Assembly: GCA_020632975.1 (NCBI GenBank)
Contig: JACKEL010000001.1
Coordinates: forward strand, 124,001-188,000
DNA from: Myxococcales bacterium
GTDB taxonomy: Bacteria > Myxococcota_C > UBA6777
Direction of reading: 5' to 3'
Length of the DNA: 64,000 nucleotides
In this document: positions 43,064-52,841 of the stretch, in pieces
Layout: each line of letters begins with the position of its first letter
Position numbering within the stretch: position 1 is the stretch's first letter
Translations under genes and position numbers: made by a program
The notes under the pieces: generated by a model
Seen by the model: only the letters and a program-made list of their open reading frames with translations
Database searches by the model: none
Told to the model about the DNA's origin: nothing

Positions 43064-46000
43064 ATGTCCATTGCAGGTCTCTCCGTACGCCGTCCAGTCC
43101 TTGTCTCGATGGCGACACTCATCGCGGTGTTGCTTGGGGCGGTTGCATTTTTCCGCCTCCCCGTGGACTTGATGCCTGACGTTAGTTACCCGACTCTTTC
43201 TGTGTCTTCGACCTACGAGAACGCAAGCCCCGAAGAGATCGAGCAGTTGTTGACGCGACCTCTCGAAGAAGCCCTCAACGCGGTCCCTGGCGTGCAAGAA
43301 GTCTCGTCTGTTTCAGTCGAAGGTAGCAGCCAGATCCGCGTCACCTTCGCTTGGGGCGTCGATCTTGAAGCCGCTGCCAACGATATCCGCGACCGTATGG
43401 ACCGCGTTATCGGGAAACTTCCCGAACAAGCGACACGACCGACGTTGCGCAAGTTTGACCCCGCGAGCCAACCGATCTTGATCCTTGGTGTATCGAGCGA
43501 GATCCCGATGATGCAAGCCAAACGCATCATTGAAGATCAAGTCAAACAGCGCATCGAACGTGTTCCAGGCGTTGCATCACTCGATATCCTCGGTGGCGAC
43601 GAGCGCGAGATCCACGTCGACATCTACACAGGCAAGATGCGCTCTTTGGGTTTGTCGTTGGATCAGCTTCTACAACGACTCAAGGCAGAGAACTTCAACT
43701 CTCCCGCAGGCCCCGTAGAACGCGGAAACATCGAAGTCAACATCCGCACGGTTGGGCAGTTCCAAAAGATCGAAGAACTCAGGAATACCGTAGTCTTCGT
43801 GCGTGATGGTGCCCCAATCTACCTCAAAACCATCGCTCGCGTCTCAGACACCCGCAAAAAGCGCGCACAAATCGTCCGCGTCAACGGCAAGCCAGGTATC
43901 CGCCTTGCCATCCAAAAACAAGCGGGAACCAACACGGTCGAAGTCGCCAAACGCGTCCTCAAAGAACTTGAGCTGATCAACCGCGATGTAACGGCCCTGA
44001 CCATCGTCCCGATCATCGACAACTCCAAGTACATCCAGCGCTCCATCGACAACATCGGTGAGTCCGTTATCTTGGGTGGTGTGCTGGCGATCCTCGTGAT
44101 CTTATTCTTCCTCCGAAACTTTGGTAGTACCGTCGTTATCGCGCTCTCCATTCCGATCTCGATCGTGTGTACGTTTGCCCTCGTTTATTTTGCAGGCTTT
44201 ACACTCAACTTGATGACCTTGGGCGGTCTTGCGCTCGGGGTCGGGATGCTCGTGGACAACTCGATTGTTGTCTTGGAAAACATCTATCGACACCGAGAGG
44301 ACGGGCTTACCCCACGTGAAGCAGCGATCCGCGGAGGTGACGAACTCACAGCAGCGATCATCGCTTCGACTTTGACGACCTTGGTTGTCTTCCTCCCTTT
44401 GATCTTTGCACGCGGTGTATCGGGTGCTTTGTTCAAGCAGCTTGCTTATGTTGTGGCCTTCGCACTCGTCTGCTCGCTGGTTGTGGCGCTCACGCTGGTC
44501 CCGATGTTTGCAGCGAGACTGCTTTCGCACGACCTCAATGCCCCCCAAGATCCGAACAGTTGGAGCGTAAGACTCTTTGCACTCAGTGAAAAGCTTTTTA
44601 CAGGGCTCGAATCCTTTTATGGATGGGCTCTTCGAAAAACCCTGAATTCACCGAGTACATTGATGGGTTTGATCATCTTGGCACTCTTGGCTTCGTTGCT
44701 TTGTATGCGCGGTATCGGCTTCGAGTTGATGCCCTCCGCAGACGAAGGTGAACTACGCCTGAGCCTCAAGATGGAACCAGGGATCCGCCTTGGCATCATG
44801 GAAACCAAGATCAAACAAATCGAAGCTGTCGTGCGAAAAGAAATCCCCGAACTCGTCAACATGGAAACCCGCGTAGGTGGGGGAGGATGGCGGGGTGGTG
44901 GCAACAACTCAGGCGAGATCCGCATCACCCTGAGTTCTCGAACAAAACGCAAGCGCTCCTCTGATCAAGTCGCCGCTGCGCTGTTTCGTAAAGTCCGCAA
45001 CATCCCTGGGATGACGGTGCGTGTACGCGTCAGCAAAGGTATGTTTATGTTGAAACGTGCCATGAGCGGCGGAGATGAAAAGATCCAATTGGAGATCCAA
45101 GGCTTCGATCTCAAGCAGAGTGCGGCCCTTGCGCGCAAGATCCAAGATGTAGCCGAAGAGATCCCTGGCGTCACAGATGCCCAACTCAGCCAAAGCGCAG
45201 AAGCCACCAACCCAGAACAATTCTTACAAATTGATCGCCAACGCGCGGGAGAGATGAATCTGAGCGTCACTCAGATCGCAAACCTCCTTCAGACGGTCTT
45301 TACGGGTAGCATCGTCGGTTATTATCGAGAGGGCGGAAAAGAATACCCCATCCGTGTTCAATTCCGTAATGCCACCAAACTTTCCCAAGACGAGATCGAA
45401 ACCCTTACACTCACCAACAGCGCGAACCAAGTGATCCAGCTAGGAAGCATCCTGCGAACAGAAAGTCGCCGTGGGCCCGGACGGATCGAACGCCGCGCAC
45501 AACAACGTATCGTTACCCTTGCGGTCAACGTCGTTGGGCGCGACATCAGTTCTGTCGTCGAAGACCTTCGTCTCGCAATCAACAACATCCCCAAACCAAC
45601 AGGCGTTTACGTTGCCTTCACGGGAGACCTTGAAGAACAACGAGCAGCCTTCCTTGAGTTGGTGTTTAGCATCCTGCTCTCTCTCTTGTTGGTGTATATG
45701 GTGATGGCGAGCTTGTACGAAAACTTCGCAGACCCCTTCATCGTCATGGGCTCCGTTCCTCTCGCTGCCATCGGTGTTTTGGTAACACTTTACTTCACGG
45801 GCACCACGCTGAACATGCAGTCGATGATCGGTTGCATGATGCTTGGCGGGATCGTCGTCAATAACGCGATCTTGCTCGTCGATACAAACAACCAACTGCG
45901 TATCGAACAACCCTTGCTCCCCTTGAGCGATGTGGTCCGCGAGTCTGCAACACGACGCCTCCGCCCCATCTTGATGACCTCGCTCACCACCATCCTTGGC

Positions 46001-46213
46001 CTTCTTCCGATGGCCATTGGTGCTGGTGAAGGTGGCGAAGCACAAGCACCACTCGCAAGAGCTGTGATCGGGGGCCTTCTCAGCTCCACGATGATCACGT
46101 TGTTCTTTATCCCTTCGTTCTATCAGATCTACTACCGCAACCGCCCTGCCCCCGAACCCATCGACGCAGGCACCCCACCCACAACCTCACCCACGGCCTC
46201 ACCCACGGCCTAA
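43064..46213 (+). CDS. RND-family efflux transporter permease (HAE1/HAE2-like)
   Basis: 1049 residues, starting two bases after the adaptor stop. The sequence is colinear with AcrB-type proteins: N-terminal helix, porter domain (PDVSYPTLSVSSTYENASPE, VDIYTGKMRSLGLSL), helices with SIPISIVCTFALVYFAGFTL, the proton-relay helix GVGMLVDNSIVVLENIYRHR, a second porter half and C-terminal helices (GCMMLGGIVVNNAILLVDTN, TTILGLLPMAI). One of the two relay Asp positions is Asn (VDN), as in several CzcA/SwrC-like pumps. The C-terminus ends in short SPTA repeats. The pump extrudes drugs or other amphiphiles; no outer-membrane channel gene is adjacent. It overlaps the convergent protease gene by 15 bases. 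Confidence 0.93.
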   Translation: MSIAGLSVRRPVLVSMATLIAVLLGAVAFFRLPVDLMPDVSYPTLSVSSTYENASPEEIEQLLTRPLEEALNAVPGVQEVSSVSVEGSSQIRVTFAWGVDLEAAANDIRDRMDRVIGKLPEQATRPTLRKFDPASQPILILGVSSEIPMMQAKRIIEDQVKQRIERVPGVASLDILGGDEREIHVDIYTGKMRSLGLSLDQLLQRLKAENFNSPAGPVERGNIEVNIRTVGQFQKIEELRNTVVFVRDGAPIYLKTIARVSDTRKKRAQIVRVNGKPGIRLAIQKQAGTNTVEVAKRVLKELELINRDVTALTIVPIIDNSKYIQRSIDNIGESVILGGVLAILVILFFLRNFGSTVVIALSIPISIVCTFALVYFAGFTLNLMTLGGLALGVGMLVDNSIVVLENIYRHREDGLTPREAAIRGGDELTAAIIASTLTTLVVFLPLIFARGVSGALFKQLAYVVAFALVCSLVVALTLVPMFAARLLSHDLNAPQDPNSWSVRLFALSEKLFTGLESFYGWALRKTLNSPSTLMGLIILALLASLLCMRGIGFELMPSADEGELRLSLKMEPGIRLGIMETKIKQIEAVVRKEIPELVNMETRVGGGGWRGGGNNSGEIRITLSSRTKRKRSSDQVAAALFRKVRNIPGMTVRVRVSKGMFMLKRAMSGGDEKIQLEIQGFDLKQSAALARKIQDVAEEIPGVTDAQLSQSAEATNPEQFLQIDRQRAGEMNLSVTQIANLLQTVFTGSIVGYYREGGKEYPIRVQFRNATKLSQDEIETLTLTNSANQVIQLGSILRTESRRGPGRIERRAQQRIVTLAVNVVGRDISSVVEDLRLAINNIPKPTGVYVAFTGDLEEQRAAFLELVFSILLSLLLVYMVMASLYENFADPFIVMGSVPLAAIGVLVTLYFTGTTLNMQSMIGCMMLGGIVVNNAILLVDTNNQLRIEQPLLPLSDVVRESATRRLRPILMTSLTTILGLLPMAIGAGEGGEAQAPLARAVIGGLLSSTMITLFFIPSFYQIYYRNRPAPEPIDAGTPPTTSPTASPTA

Positions 46214-48748
46214 CCCCCAGCCTTCTCGCCTTCTTCGTACCGCAAGCAACAAGAACAATCCAAACAAACCACCCAACCATGCGGTGCCTTCGACCGATTG
46301 GCAGCCCATCCGCATCAAAGGTGCGCAGTTCGGGCCTTCACAAGCCGCTTGCGAGACCTGACAGATCTCCTTCGAACTATCGCACAAATAAGAGCTTGTG
46401 CTTTTGGACTCTTCCAACCAAGAGATCGGTGCCCCTTCTTGGCAGACCCCTTGGTAACAAGATGCGCCATCTGCACAACCGCAGTCCGCAGCGCAACCAG
46501 AGCAGTCCTCACCAAAGCTACAGACACCATCGCCGCAACGCGGTGCTTGCTCGTTTTCGTTGCAGTATCCGAGACCTCCAGCCAAACTCACCTGACAAAA
46601 TCGACCACTTGGACATCCATGGACCGCAGAGCATCCACAAAACCCTTCATTCGGCTTGTTTCCAGGGATCACACATGCGCCACCAGTGACCGAACAACCA
46701 CCAGCTTCGCCAGGAACACAAGGTTCCAAACAGACCGAACCTTCACTGAGGTTCGCGCAAACCAAACCTGTTGCACACGCATCCAAGGCCGAACAACGCT
46801 CACCCACGCCACGCGCTCGGCGACAAACACACGCCGCGCTATTGACATGACAAGCCACATCTTTGCTTGCATCGCGGCAGGTGGTGCCCGCCATACAACC
46901 GACTTCACCTAGCGTAGGAGGAGGAGGCGCACATGCCCCGATATCTTTGCGGAAGATCTGTTGAAACAAACCCTTCTCACAACGACCCGTTTTGCACTGG
47001 CTATCTTGTGAACACACGCAAGACTTCCCTACACCCGTGATGTTCATGCAGCTACCACCATTGGAACAGTCTGCGTCAACCTCACAACGCTGTGCAAAAC
47101 AAACAGGCGAGGGATAACCGATATCCGCGCAAAATCCGCCCAAGCCACACGCACCATCTCGACAAAAAGATCCAGGTGTTCCCAAAGAACGCTCCAACGC
47201 TCGTTGGGCAGGAGCTCCACAAAGGCGCTGACAAACACGTTTGTTCTCGTGGTTGTAGGCACACTGCAATCCAGGGGCACAGGGATGTGCATCATCGCAT
47301 GACTGCTCAAGAGCCCGACCTTTGGGCATTTGACACTGGCCCCCACGACAAACTTGGGAACCCGAACAGTCGCGATCACTTTGGCAACCACACATCCCGC
47401 TGACAGGTACGCAAGAACGACCGCCGCCGATCTCTTGGCAAGCATAACCCGAAGGACAAAAGACCCCAGCTTCACACGCTTGCAAACAACGAGAGGTCTC
47501 AGCACCCAACTTCACGCATCGCTGACCCACTGCACAAGTACCACTTTGACAAGCTCCACATGCCCCCGCAGCCACCGCCACATCAGGAACAGAACACTTC
47601 CCAGAGCGACAGATCTCACCAGCACCGCAGTCATCATTTTTCTTACAAGTGGTTTCAGAACACGAGCCCGCCAAAGGCAAGCATTGTTTGACACCTTGGA
47701 TCGTTCCGCAAGCATAGCCCGCAGGACAAGCATCATCGCGTCCACAAGTCTGCAAACAACGATATCCTTCCGCCAAACGAGCACAAAAATTCCCGTTTCC
47801 ACCGCACTCTTGCGAGACAGAACAAGGACGACAAAGACGCCCATGACTCGCGGCTTCAGTCGGCACACAAACACCATCTCGACACTGTGCCCCCACACCA
47901 CACGAGCTATCTCCTTGGCACGCGGGGAACTCTTGCTGCTCGACTTGTTCCATCCAACTTCGATAGACATCCACGCGGAAAGCAACCGAACTACCGTCAC
48001 AACGAGACTGTCCAGTATCGTCTTTGGTGCCCATCCCATAAGAGATCACACCTGCAACAACCAAACCTCCCGACTCTTGGAGCAAAACAGGACCGCCTGA
48101 GTCACCACTACAAGCACTGCGTCCCATCGCATAACCTTCGAGGCGATCCGCTTGCATCTTCAACAAAGGCAAGATCGCTTGAAAACGACGCTTCGCACCC
48201 ACCACAAAAGGAGTCGTCTGCAACAGACCGTAGCCTGTCCACACCATCTCTGTACCAATCGCCAAAGAGTCCATCGGACGGGAAACAACAGGCAAAGGCT
48301 GCGCGTGATGAACCACACGATCCAAAAACAAAAGCCCCAGATCATTTTGCGGGACCTGTCCAAGCTCCGCTGACGAAGCGGGATGCTCGATGGCTTTTGT
48401 GACTGTGTAATAGGCACTTGAGATCTCGCCATGGATGGGAAGATCCAAACGAAACTCCACGGGAGTCCCTGCTTTCATCAGGCGATGGATCTCTTGGATA
48501 CAGTGGGCTGCCGTCAAAACGGTACGCCCTTGAATCAAAGCACCCGAACAAAAAGGAATGCCTCGTCGCGCAACCAAAGCCCCGACCCCTTGCATCCGCT
48601 CTGCGGGAACGCCCCCGATGATCTTTTTCTCCTGGACCCCGATCTCTTCGGGGCTATATTCGTTTGCACATCCCATCGCTAGGAGCGCCAAACCTACCAA
48701 ACAAAACAAGCCTACCCAACGAAAAAGCCCGCTTCCGTGCCGCTTCAT
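46199..48748 (-). CDS. Trypsin-like serine protease lipoprotein with Cys-rich repeats and MYXO-CTERM tail
   Basis: 849 residues; GGAGAAG precedes the chosen ATG. A lipobox (LAMGC, Cys27) ends the signal peptide. The S1 protease domain (about 43-275) opens at IIGG and has TAAHC (His82), NDLGLL (Asp136) and CSGDSGGP (Ser217). The rest (about 280-800) is Cys-rich EGF-like repeats (DCGAGEICRSGKC, CPSGYACQEIGGG, DSQCKTGRCEKG). The C-terminus has a Cys motif (MGCQ), membrane helix (WLGGLFGLFLLLAV) and RRRREGW. Protease, spacer and tail match a surface-anchored myxobacterial protein. Its overall plan is close to the first 835 residues of the WD40 fusion protein further on. Confidence 0.9.
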   Translation of the reverse strand: MKRHGSGLFRWVGLFCLVGLALLAMGCANEYSPEEIGVQEKKIIGGVPAERMQGVGALVARRGIPFCSGALIQGRTVLTAAHCIQEIHRLMKAGTPVEFRLDLPIHGEISSAYYTVTKAIEHPASSAELGQVPQNDLGLLFLDRVVHHAQPLPVVSRPMDSLAIGTEMVWTGYGLLQTTPFVVGAKRRFQAILPLLKMQADRLEGYAMGRSACSGDSGGPVLLQESGGLVVAGVISYGMGTKDDTGQSRCDGSSVAFRVDVYRSWMEQVEQQEFPACQGDSSCGVGAQCRDGVCVPTEAASHGRLCRPCSVSQECGGNGNFCARLAEGYRCLQTCGRDDACPAGYACGTIQGVKQCLPLAGSCSETTCKKNDDCGAGEICRSGKCSVPDVAVAAGACGACQSGTCAVGQRCVKLGAETSRCLQACEAGVFCPSGYACQEIGGGRSCVPVSGMCGCQSDRDCSGSQVCRGGQCQMPKGRALEQSCDDAHPCAPGLQCAYNHENKRVCQRLCGAPAQRALERSLGTPGSFCRDGACGLGGFCADIGYPSPVCFAQRCEVDADCSNGGSCMNITGVGKSCVCSQDSQCKTGRCEKGLFQQIFRKDIGACAPPPPTLGEVGCMAGTTCRDASKDVACHVNSAACVCRRARGVGERCSALDACATGLVCANLSEGSVCLEPCVPGEAGGCSVTGGACVIPGNKPNEGFCGCSAVHGCPSGRFCQVSLAGGLGYCNENEQAPRCGDGVCSFGEDCSGCAADCGCADGASCYQGVCQEGAPISWLEESKSTSSYLCDSSKEICQVSQAACEGPNCAPLMRMGCQSVEGTAWLGGLFGLFLLLAVRRRREGWGLGRG

Positions 48749-48825
48749 CGCACTTCTCCCGTCCCGCATCCCTTGCAGGAATTATTCAGAAAAATTCTTA
48801 GATGAGATATGCCATCAAGGAGAGA

Positions 48826-51006
48826 TTAGGAGGCGATTTCCAAAGCCACGATCTCGTCCGAAAGATGGCGATGAAGGGAAGACTTTTGCTCAGAAAAAGC
48901 TGTATTTTTTCGTTGAGAGAGCACCAATGAGGTCGCATCTTCTTCGTACAACGGCCGCGAAAAATAATATCCTTGGCCCATACGACATCCGTCTTCCCAA
49001 AGAAGCCGATGTTGGCGCGCTGTCTCGATGCCTTCCGCGATCACACCCAACTTGAGATGGCTCGCAAGAGACAAGATCATGTGGATGATAGACCGCCCAC
49101 CTTCTCGTTCTTCCATGTTCCTAACAAATGAACGGTCGATCTTGATCGCATCTATAGGGAATTGATGAAGATAACTCAAAGAAGAGTATCCTGTCCCAAA
49201 GTCATCCATGCAGATCTCAACCCCTAAACCCCTGAATTGATGAAGTAAATCAATCGCAACTTTGGTATCTTCCATCAAGATACTTTCTGTGATCTCGATC
49301 TTCAACCAAGAGGCATCGATCCCTGTTTCTCGAATCAAGTCCGACAAACGCTCGACCAAAGCTGGCGTCGCAAACTGCTTGCTCGAAAAGTTCACATGCA
49401 AAGAGAGGATATCCTCCCGACTTCTCATGCGATTCCACTCTGCAATCTGCTTGCAGGACTGCTCCAAAACCCACCAACCGATCTTGACGATCGCTCCTGT
49501 CGCCTCCGCCAACGGAATAAACTCAACAGGTGAGATCATCCCTCGTTCTGGATGGTGCCAGCGCAACAGAACCTCAAATCCCTTCAAATCGCCCTTGTCT
49601 AGGGAAACAAGCGGTTGGTACATCAACACCAGCTCACCTCGATCACTGGCTCCCCAAAGATCTTGCTCAAGTTGAAGGCGCGAACGAAAGCGTTGTTGTG
49701 CTTCTGCATCGAAAACTCGATAAGTTCCAGGGCTTTCGTCTTTGACCTGACGCAACGCCAAGTGCGCAGCAGCCAGCAACTCATCCGCAGTGGAACACTG
49801 CTCGTGAAGATAAGAGATCCCACAACTGATGCTCGGATGATACTCGAACCCACCCAGATCCACAGGATCGTTGAGATGGCCCAAACAGTCTTGCGCAGCC
49901 AAACAACTCTCTCCTACAGAGCCTGTACCACGAAAGACCACCGCAAACTCATCGCTGCCCAAACGACCGAGGAAAAGACTGCGCGGTGTACACTTCAACA
50001 GCCTTTGCGCAAGCGTTCGCAACAAACGATCGCCCGTCGAAATCCCCCAAGTATCGTTGACTTTAGAAAAGCGATCCACGTCAAACAAAAACAATGTACA
50101 GCCATTTTCAGGTTGTATACCCTGCTGACACTCCCGTCGCAGCGACTCCATAAACGCTTCTCGATGCAACAAACACGTCAGCAGATCATGTTGGGCACGC
50201 AAACTCACATGTTGATCTGTTTTCATTCGGCGTTTGATCGCTGACATCGTGCCAATCACACGCAAAGGACGACGAGCGGGGCCATACACACAAAGACCGC
50301 GAAGTTGTACCCACAAACGCTTCCCATCCTTCGAAAGAAAACGCAGCTCGTGGAAGAAAGATTGCTCACCGCGCTCCAACATCCGGGAGATCAAACGTTG
50401 AAGCTCAGTTCTTTCCTCTGGATGAGAAAGCCGCAACCACTCCTGAAAAGACATCACGCCCGTATCCCCAGGAAGATAGCCCAACAAACGCTCGCAACCC
50501 GAATACATCTTGACCTGGTGAGTCTCGCAGTCCCACTCCCACAAGTGATCTCCCGAACTCTGCGCCAACAAAGCACGCACACGCTGGATACGATGTTGCC
50601 TGTCTGCACCATCGCGCTCCTGTTGCGCAGCACGCAAAAACAAACGCAGCGTCTCGCTTGTTAACCACTTGAGCGGGATCCCCAAAGAGATCTCAGACCA
50701 CATCTCTTGGGGGATGTTCTCAACGTTCAACCCTCCCAACAAAACAATGCTAAAGGACTGATATTGTTGGAGACACAAACGATACAGCTTCGCATAATCA
50801 TAAAAGTCATGCGTCGAAAGAAACAACACAGTAAACTCTGATCGCCCCAGTGCTTCCATCTCCTTCAAATCTGAAACAAAATGAAGAACACTTTGGATGG
50901 CTGGGTCTTCTGGCCAACGCTGACGCAAGGCTTCAAACTCCCCAACGTCTTTCCCAAGAAAAACAGAAAGAAAAATAGAAGGTTCATAGTTTACATTTTC
51001 TGGCAT
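48826..51006 (-). CDS. PAS-GGDEF-EAL protein (c-di-GMP metabolism)
   Basis: 726 residues from an ATG with AAAGGG seven bases upstream; an upstream frame extension lacks a site. The order is an N-terminal receiver-like region without a clear phospho-Asp (about 1-120), a PAS domain (LWEWDCETHQVKMYSGCERL, about 150-275), GGDEF (about 285-445, motif RLGSDEF) and EAL (about 455-705, motif GFEVLLRW). The active-site variants GSDEF and EVL are both found in active enzymes. EAL metal/catalytic residues appear intact (HVNFSS, KIEITES, MDDFGTGYSS, IKIDRSF, AEGIET). It likely makes or breaks c-di-GMP in response to an unknown signal. It is divergent from a PilZ gene. Confidence 0.9.
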   Translation of the reverse strand: MPENVNYEPSIFLSVFLGKDVGEFEALRQRWPEDPAIQSVLHFVSDLKEMEALGRSEFTVLFLSTHDFYDYAKLYRLCLQQYQSFSIVLLGGLNVENIPQEMWSEISLGIPLKWLTSETLRLFLRAAQQERDGADRQHRIQRVRALLAQSSGDHLWEWDCETHQVKMYSGCERLLGYLPGDTGVMSFQEWLRLSHPEERTELQRLISRMLERGEQSFFHELRFLSKDGKRLWVQLRGLCVYGPARRPLRVIGTMSAIKRRMKTDQHVSLRAQHDLLTCLLHREAFMESLRRECQQGIQPENGCTLFLFDVDRFSKVNDTWGISTGDRLLRTLAQRLLKCTPRSLFLGRLGSDEFAVVFRGTGSVGESCLAAQDCLGHLNDPVDLGGFEYHPSISCGISYLHEQCSTADELLAAAHLALRQVKDESPGTYRVFDAEAQQRFRSRLQLEQDLWGASDRGELVLMYQPLVSLDKGDLKGFEVLLRWHHPERGMISPVEFIPLAEATGAIVKIGWWVLEQSCKQIAEWNRMRSREDILSLHVNFSSKQFATPALVERLSDLIRETGIDASWLKIEITESILMEDTKVAIDLLHQFRGLGVEICMDDFGTGYSSLSYLHQFPIDAIKIDRSFVRNMEEREGGRSIIHMILSLASHLKLGVIAEGIETARQHRLLWEDGCRMGQGYYFSRPLYEEDATSLVLSQRKNTAFSEQKSSLHRHLSDEIVALEIAS

Positions 51007-51660
51007 GGTAATTCCCTTTCTGCTTACAAGGATGCAACTGTTTTTCTGAAACAAAAAGAGAGGACAATGTTGCATATTTTCCCGAAAGCCCGAACTCGAC
51101 AGAACAAGATGTGTGAGAAAGATAAAGAATGAAATATCATTTATCTTTCAAGAGATAAGCGCAAATATCACTTCTTTCTGGTACGAACAAACAAGAAAGA
51201 AGCTGCGATCTTCTGTTTGCGTATGGGATAGAACGTCTACCGTGATAAAACCTTTAGACCCTTTCCATACATATCCCCAAAGACAACGATATCCAGGATA
51301 GATTCGGGCGGACATGGAGGTCCGCCACAGATACGGGATATCCAGGATAGGTTTGGGCGGGCCTCCGTGCCCGCCTCTATCTGCCCCCGCGTAGGCCTGA
51401 GATCATCTATCCCGATCAAGGGCGAGCCTCCGTGCCCGCCTCTATCTGCCCCTGCGTAGGCCTGAGATCATCTATCCCGATCAAGGGCGGGCCTCCGTGC
51501 CCGCCTCTATCTGTCCCCCGCGTAGGCCAAACCAAAAATATTTCAAAAAAGCCTTAAGGAGCATCCCTCTTCGTCGTATTGTTTTTTACAGAAACGAAAA
51601 GCCATCAAGTCCTCAAGACGAGGGCGATATTTTCAACAATATTTTCATGGAAGAAAAACA
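51007..51660. other. Spacer between divergent c-di-GMP genes
   Basis: The part next to the GGDEF-EAL start is AT-rich and likely holds its promoter. The middle is taken by hairpin repeats. The last 130 bases before the PilZ start are AT-rich and probably promote that gene. No protein gene is supported. Confidence 0.5.
51288..51528. repeat. REP-like hairpin repeats in the c-di-GMP gene spacer
   Basis: A 65-base unit is present 2.7 times: 51355-51419, 51420-51484 and 51485-51528. Each contains a seven-pair hairpin GGCGGGC-CTCCGT-GCCCGCC (one mismatch in the second copy). An earlier hairpin at 51307-51326 (GGCGGAC-ATGGAG-GTCCGCC) differs by paired changes that keep the stem and has the complementary loop. 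GATATCCAGGATA precedes it and also copy one. Confidence 0.85.
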
Positions 51661-52818
51661 ATGTTGGATCATCACAAAGAACCTACCCAAGACGTACAGT
51701 TAGTCCACCAATCCAAAAGTGCTTACAAAGCAGCGAACTACAATCACATGCTTGATCGAGCAAGCGAGGTAAAACAACCCGAAAAAGAATTACAACGTTT
51801 GACCACACAACGTAGAAAACTTTACGATCACTACCGAACTTTCGAAGCTCATCGCCAAGTAGATCCTGAAAGCATCCAAGAGATGCACAATATGTTGTTG
51901 CGTATCTTTGCCAAACCTCACGATCTTCCATCGCTTTATACGCAACTTGAAGAAGAGTGCGAAAAAGAACTCGCACAAATAGAAGAATTATTTACAAAGT
52001 GCCAAAAAACCCTAGCGATGTGGACAAAAGTAAGCGACGAGATTCGCCATCGCTTGCGGCTTTTGGACTCTTTAGAGATCCGCCTAACTCTTTTTGCACA
52101 GAAAAAAGAGGCAGCGGAAAAAAATCAAAAAAAAGCGACTGAAAAAAACCAACAGAAAAAAGAACGACTGGATATTGGGAATTGGCAAGCAAACCCCACA
52201 GACACAATTCCTGATCTCCCAGCAGCGACCGAAAGTTCGAGAACGCAAATGAAAACGCACCAAACCATAAACCTAGGCAGCCCAGTCACACATACGGCTG
52301 AATACGCAGCGGCTGCGGCCCCAGCTCCACAGTTGTACCAGTTCCAACAACCACTGGTACCTCCAAAGTTGCCTGAGGCTCCCCCAAAAACGGTTCAAGC
52401 CAAAGCGCCGTCACCCATGCAAACCTCAACACCAAGCGAGCAAGCAGGCGCAGAACGCAGACGCGCTCCTCGGTTGCGCCTTGCTTCGGATATCACCATC
52501 GGAAGAGAGGAACACTGCTTCTTTACAGGATTTTCCGAGAACATCAGTTCAGGTGGAGTCTTCATCGCAACCTATGAAGCTCTTCCCAAAAAAGGCTCGA
52601 TTTATGAGCTTTGTTTCTCCCTTCCTACGGGTGAGATCATCCAAAGCGAAGTCGAAGTGATGTGGTCACGTGACTTCAACGAACAAACGCCCGAGATCTC
52701 CCCAGGATTTGGCTGTCGCTTTCGACAGCTCAAAAAAGCCGATCAAGAACGCATCGATCAATACATCGCCAAGGAAGGCTCTCTCTTCATGCTTGAAGAA
52801 GAAGAGTTGGCGGCTTGA
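51661..52818 (+). CDS. PilZ-domain c-di-GMP receptor with N-terminal coiled coil
   Basis: 385 residues. About residues 40-185 are highly charged and helical with heptad-like pattern (coiled coil); an Ala/Pro-rich linker follows (about 185-270). The PilZ domain begins at ERRRAPRLRLASDITI, with the c-di-GMP-binding RRxxR-type motif, and continues with FSENISSGGVFIATYE (N/DxSxxG motif) and EVMWSRDFNEQTPEISPGFG. It should bind c-di-GMP and pass the signal through the coiled coil. It is divergent from the GGDEF-EAL gene and shares an apparent transcript with the DUF6812-like gene 24 bases downstream. The output is unknown. Confidence 0.88.
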   Translation: MLDHHKEPTQDVQLVHQSKSAYKAANYNHMLDRASEVKQPEKELQRLTTQRRKLYDHYRTFEAHRQVDPESIQEMHNMLLRIFAKPHDLPSLYTQLEEECEKELAQIEELFTKCQKTLAMWTKVSDEIRHRLRLLDSLEIRLTLFAQKKEAAEKNQKKATEKNQQKKERLDIGNWQANPTDTIPDLPAATESSRTQMKTHQTINLGSPVTHTAEYAAAAAPAPQLYQFQQPLVPPKLPEAPPKTVQAKAPSPMQTSTPSEQAGAERRRAPRLRLASDITIGREEHCFFTGFSENISSGGVFIATYEALPKKGSIYELCFSLPTGEIIQSEVEVMWSRDFNEQTPEISPGFGCRFRQLKKADQERIDQYIAKEGSLFMLEEEELAA

Positions 52819-52841
52819 CACTCCAAGAAAGGACCGCAACC

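Noticed and set aside
51355..51528. CRISPR array or tandem protein repeat
   Set aside because: Adjacent 65-base copies without unique spacers, self-complementary hairpins, no open protein frame.
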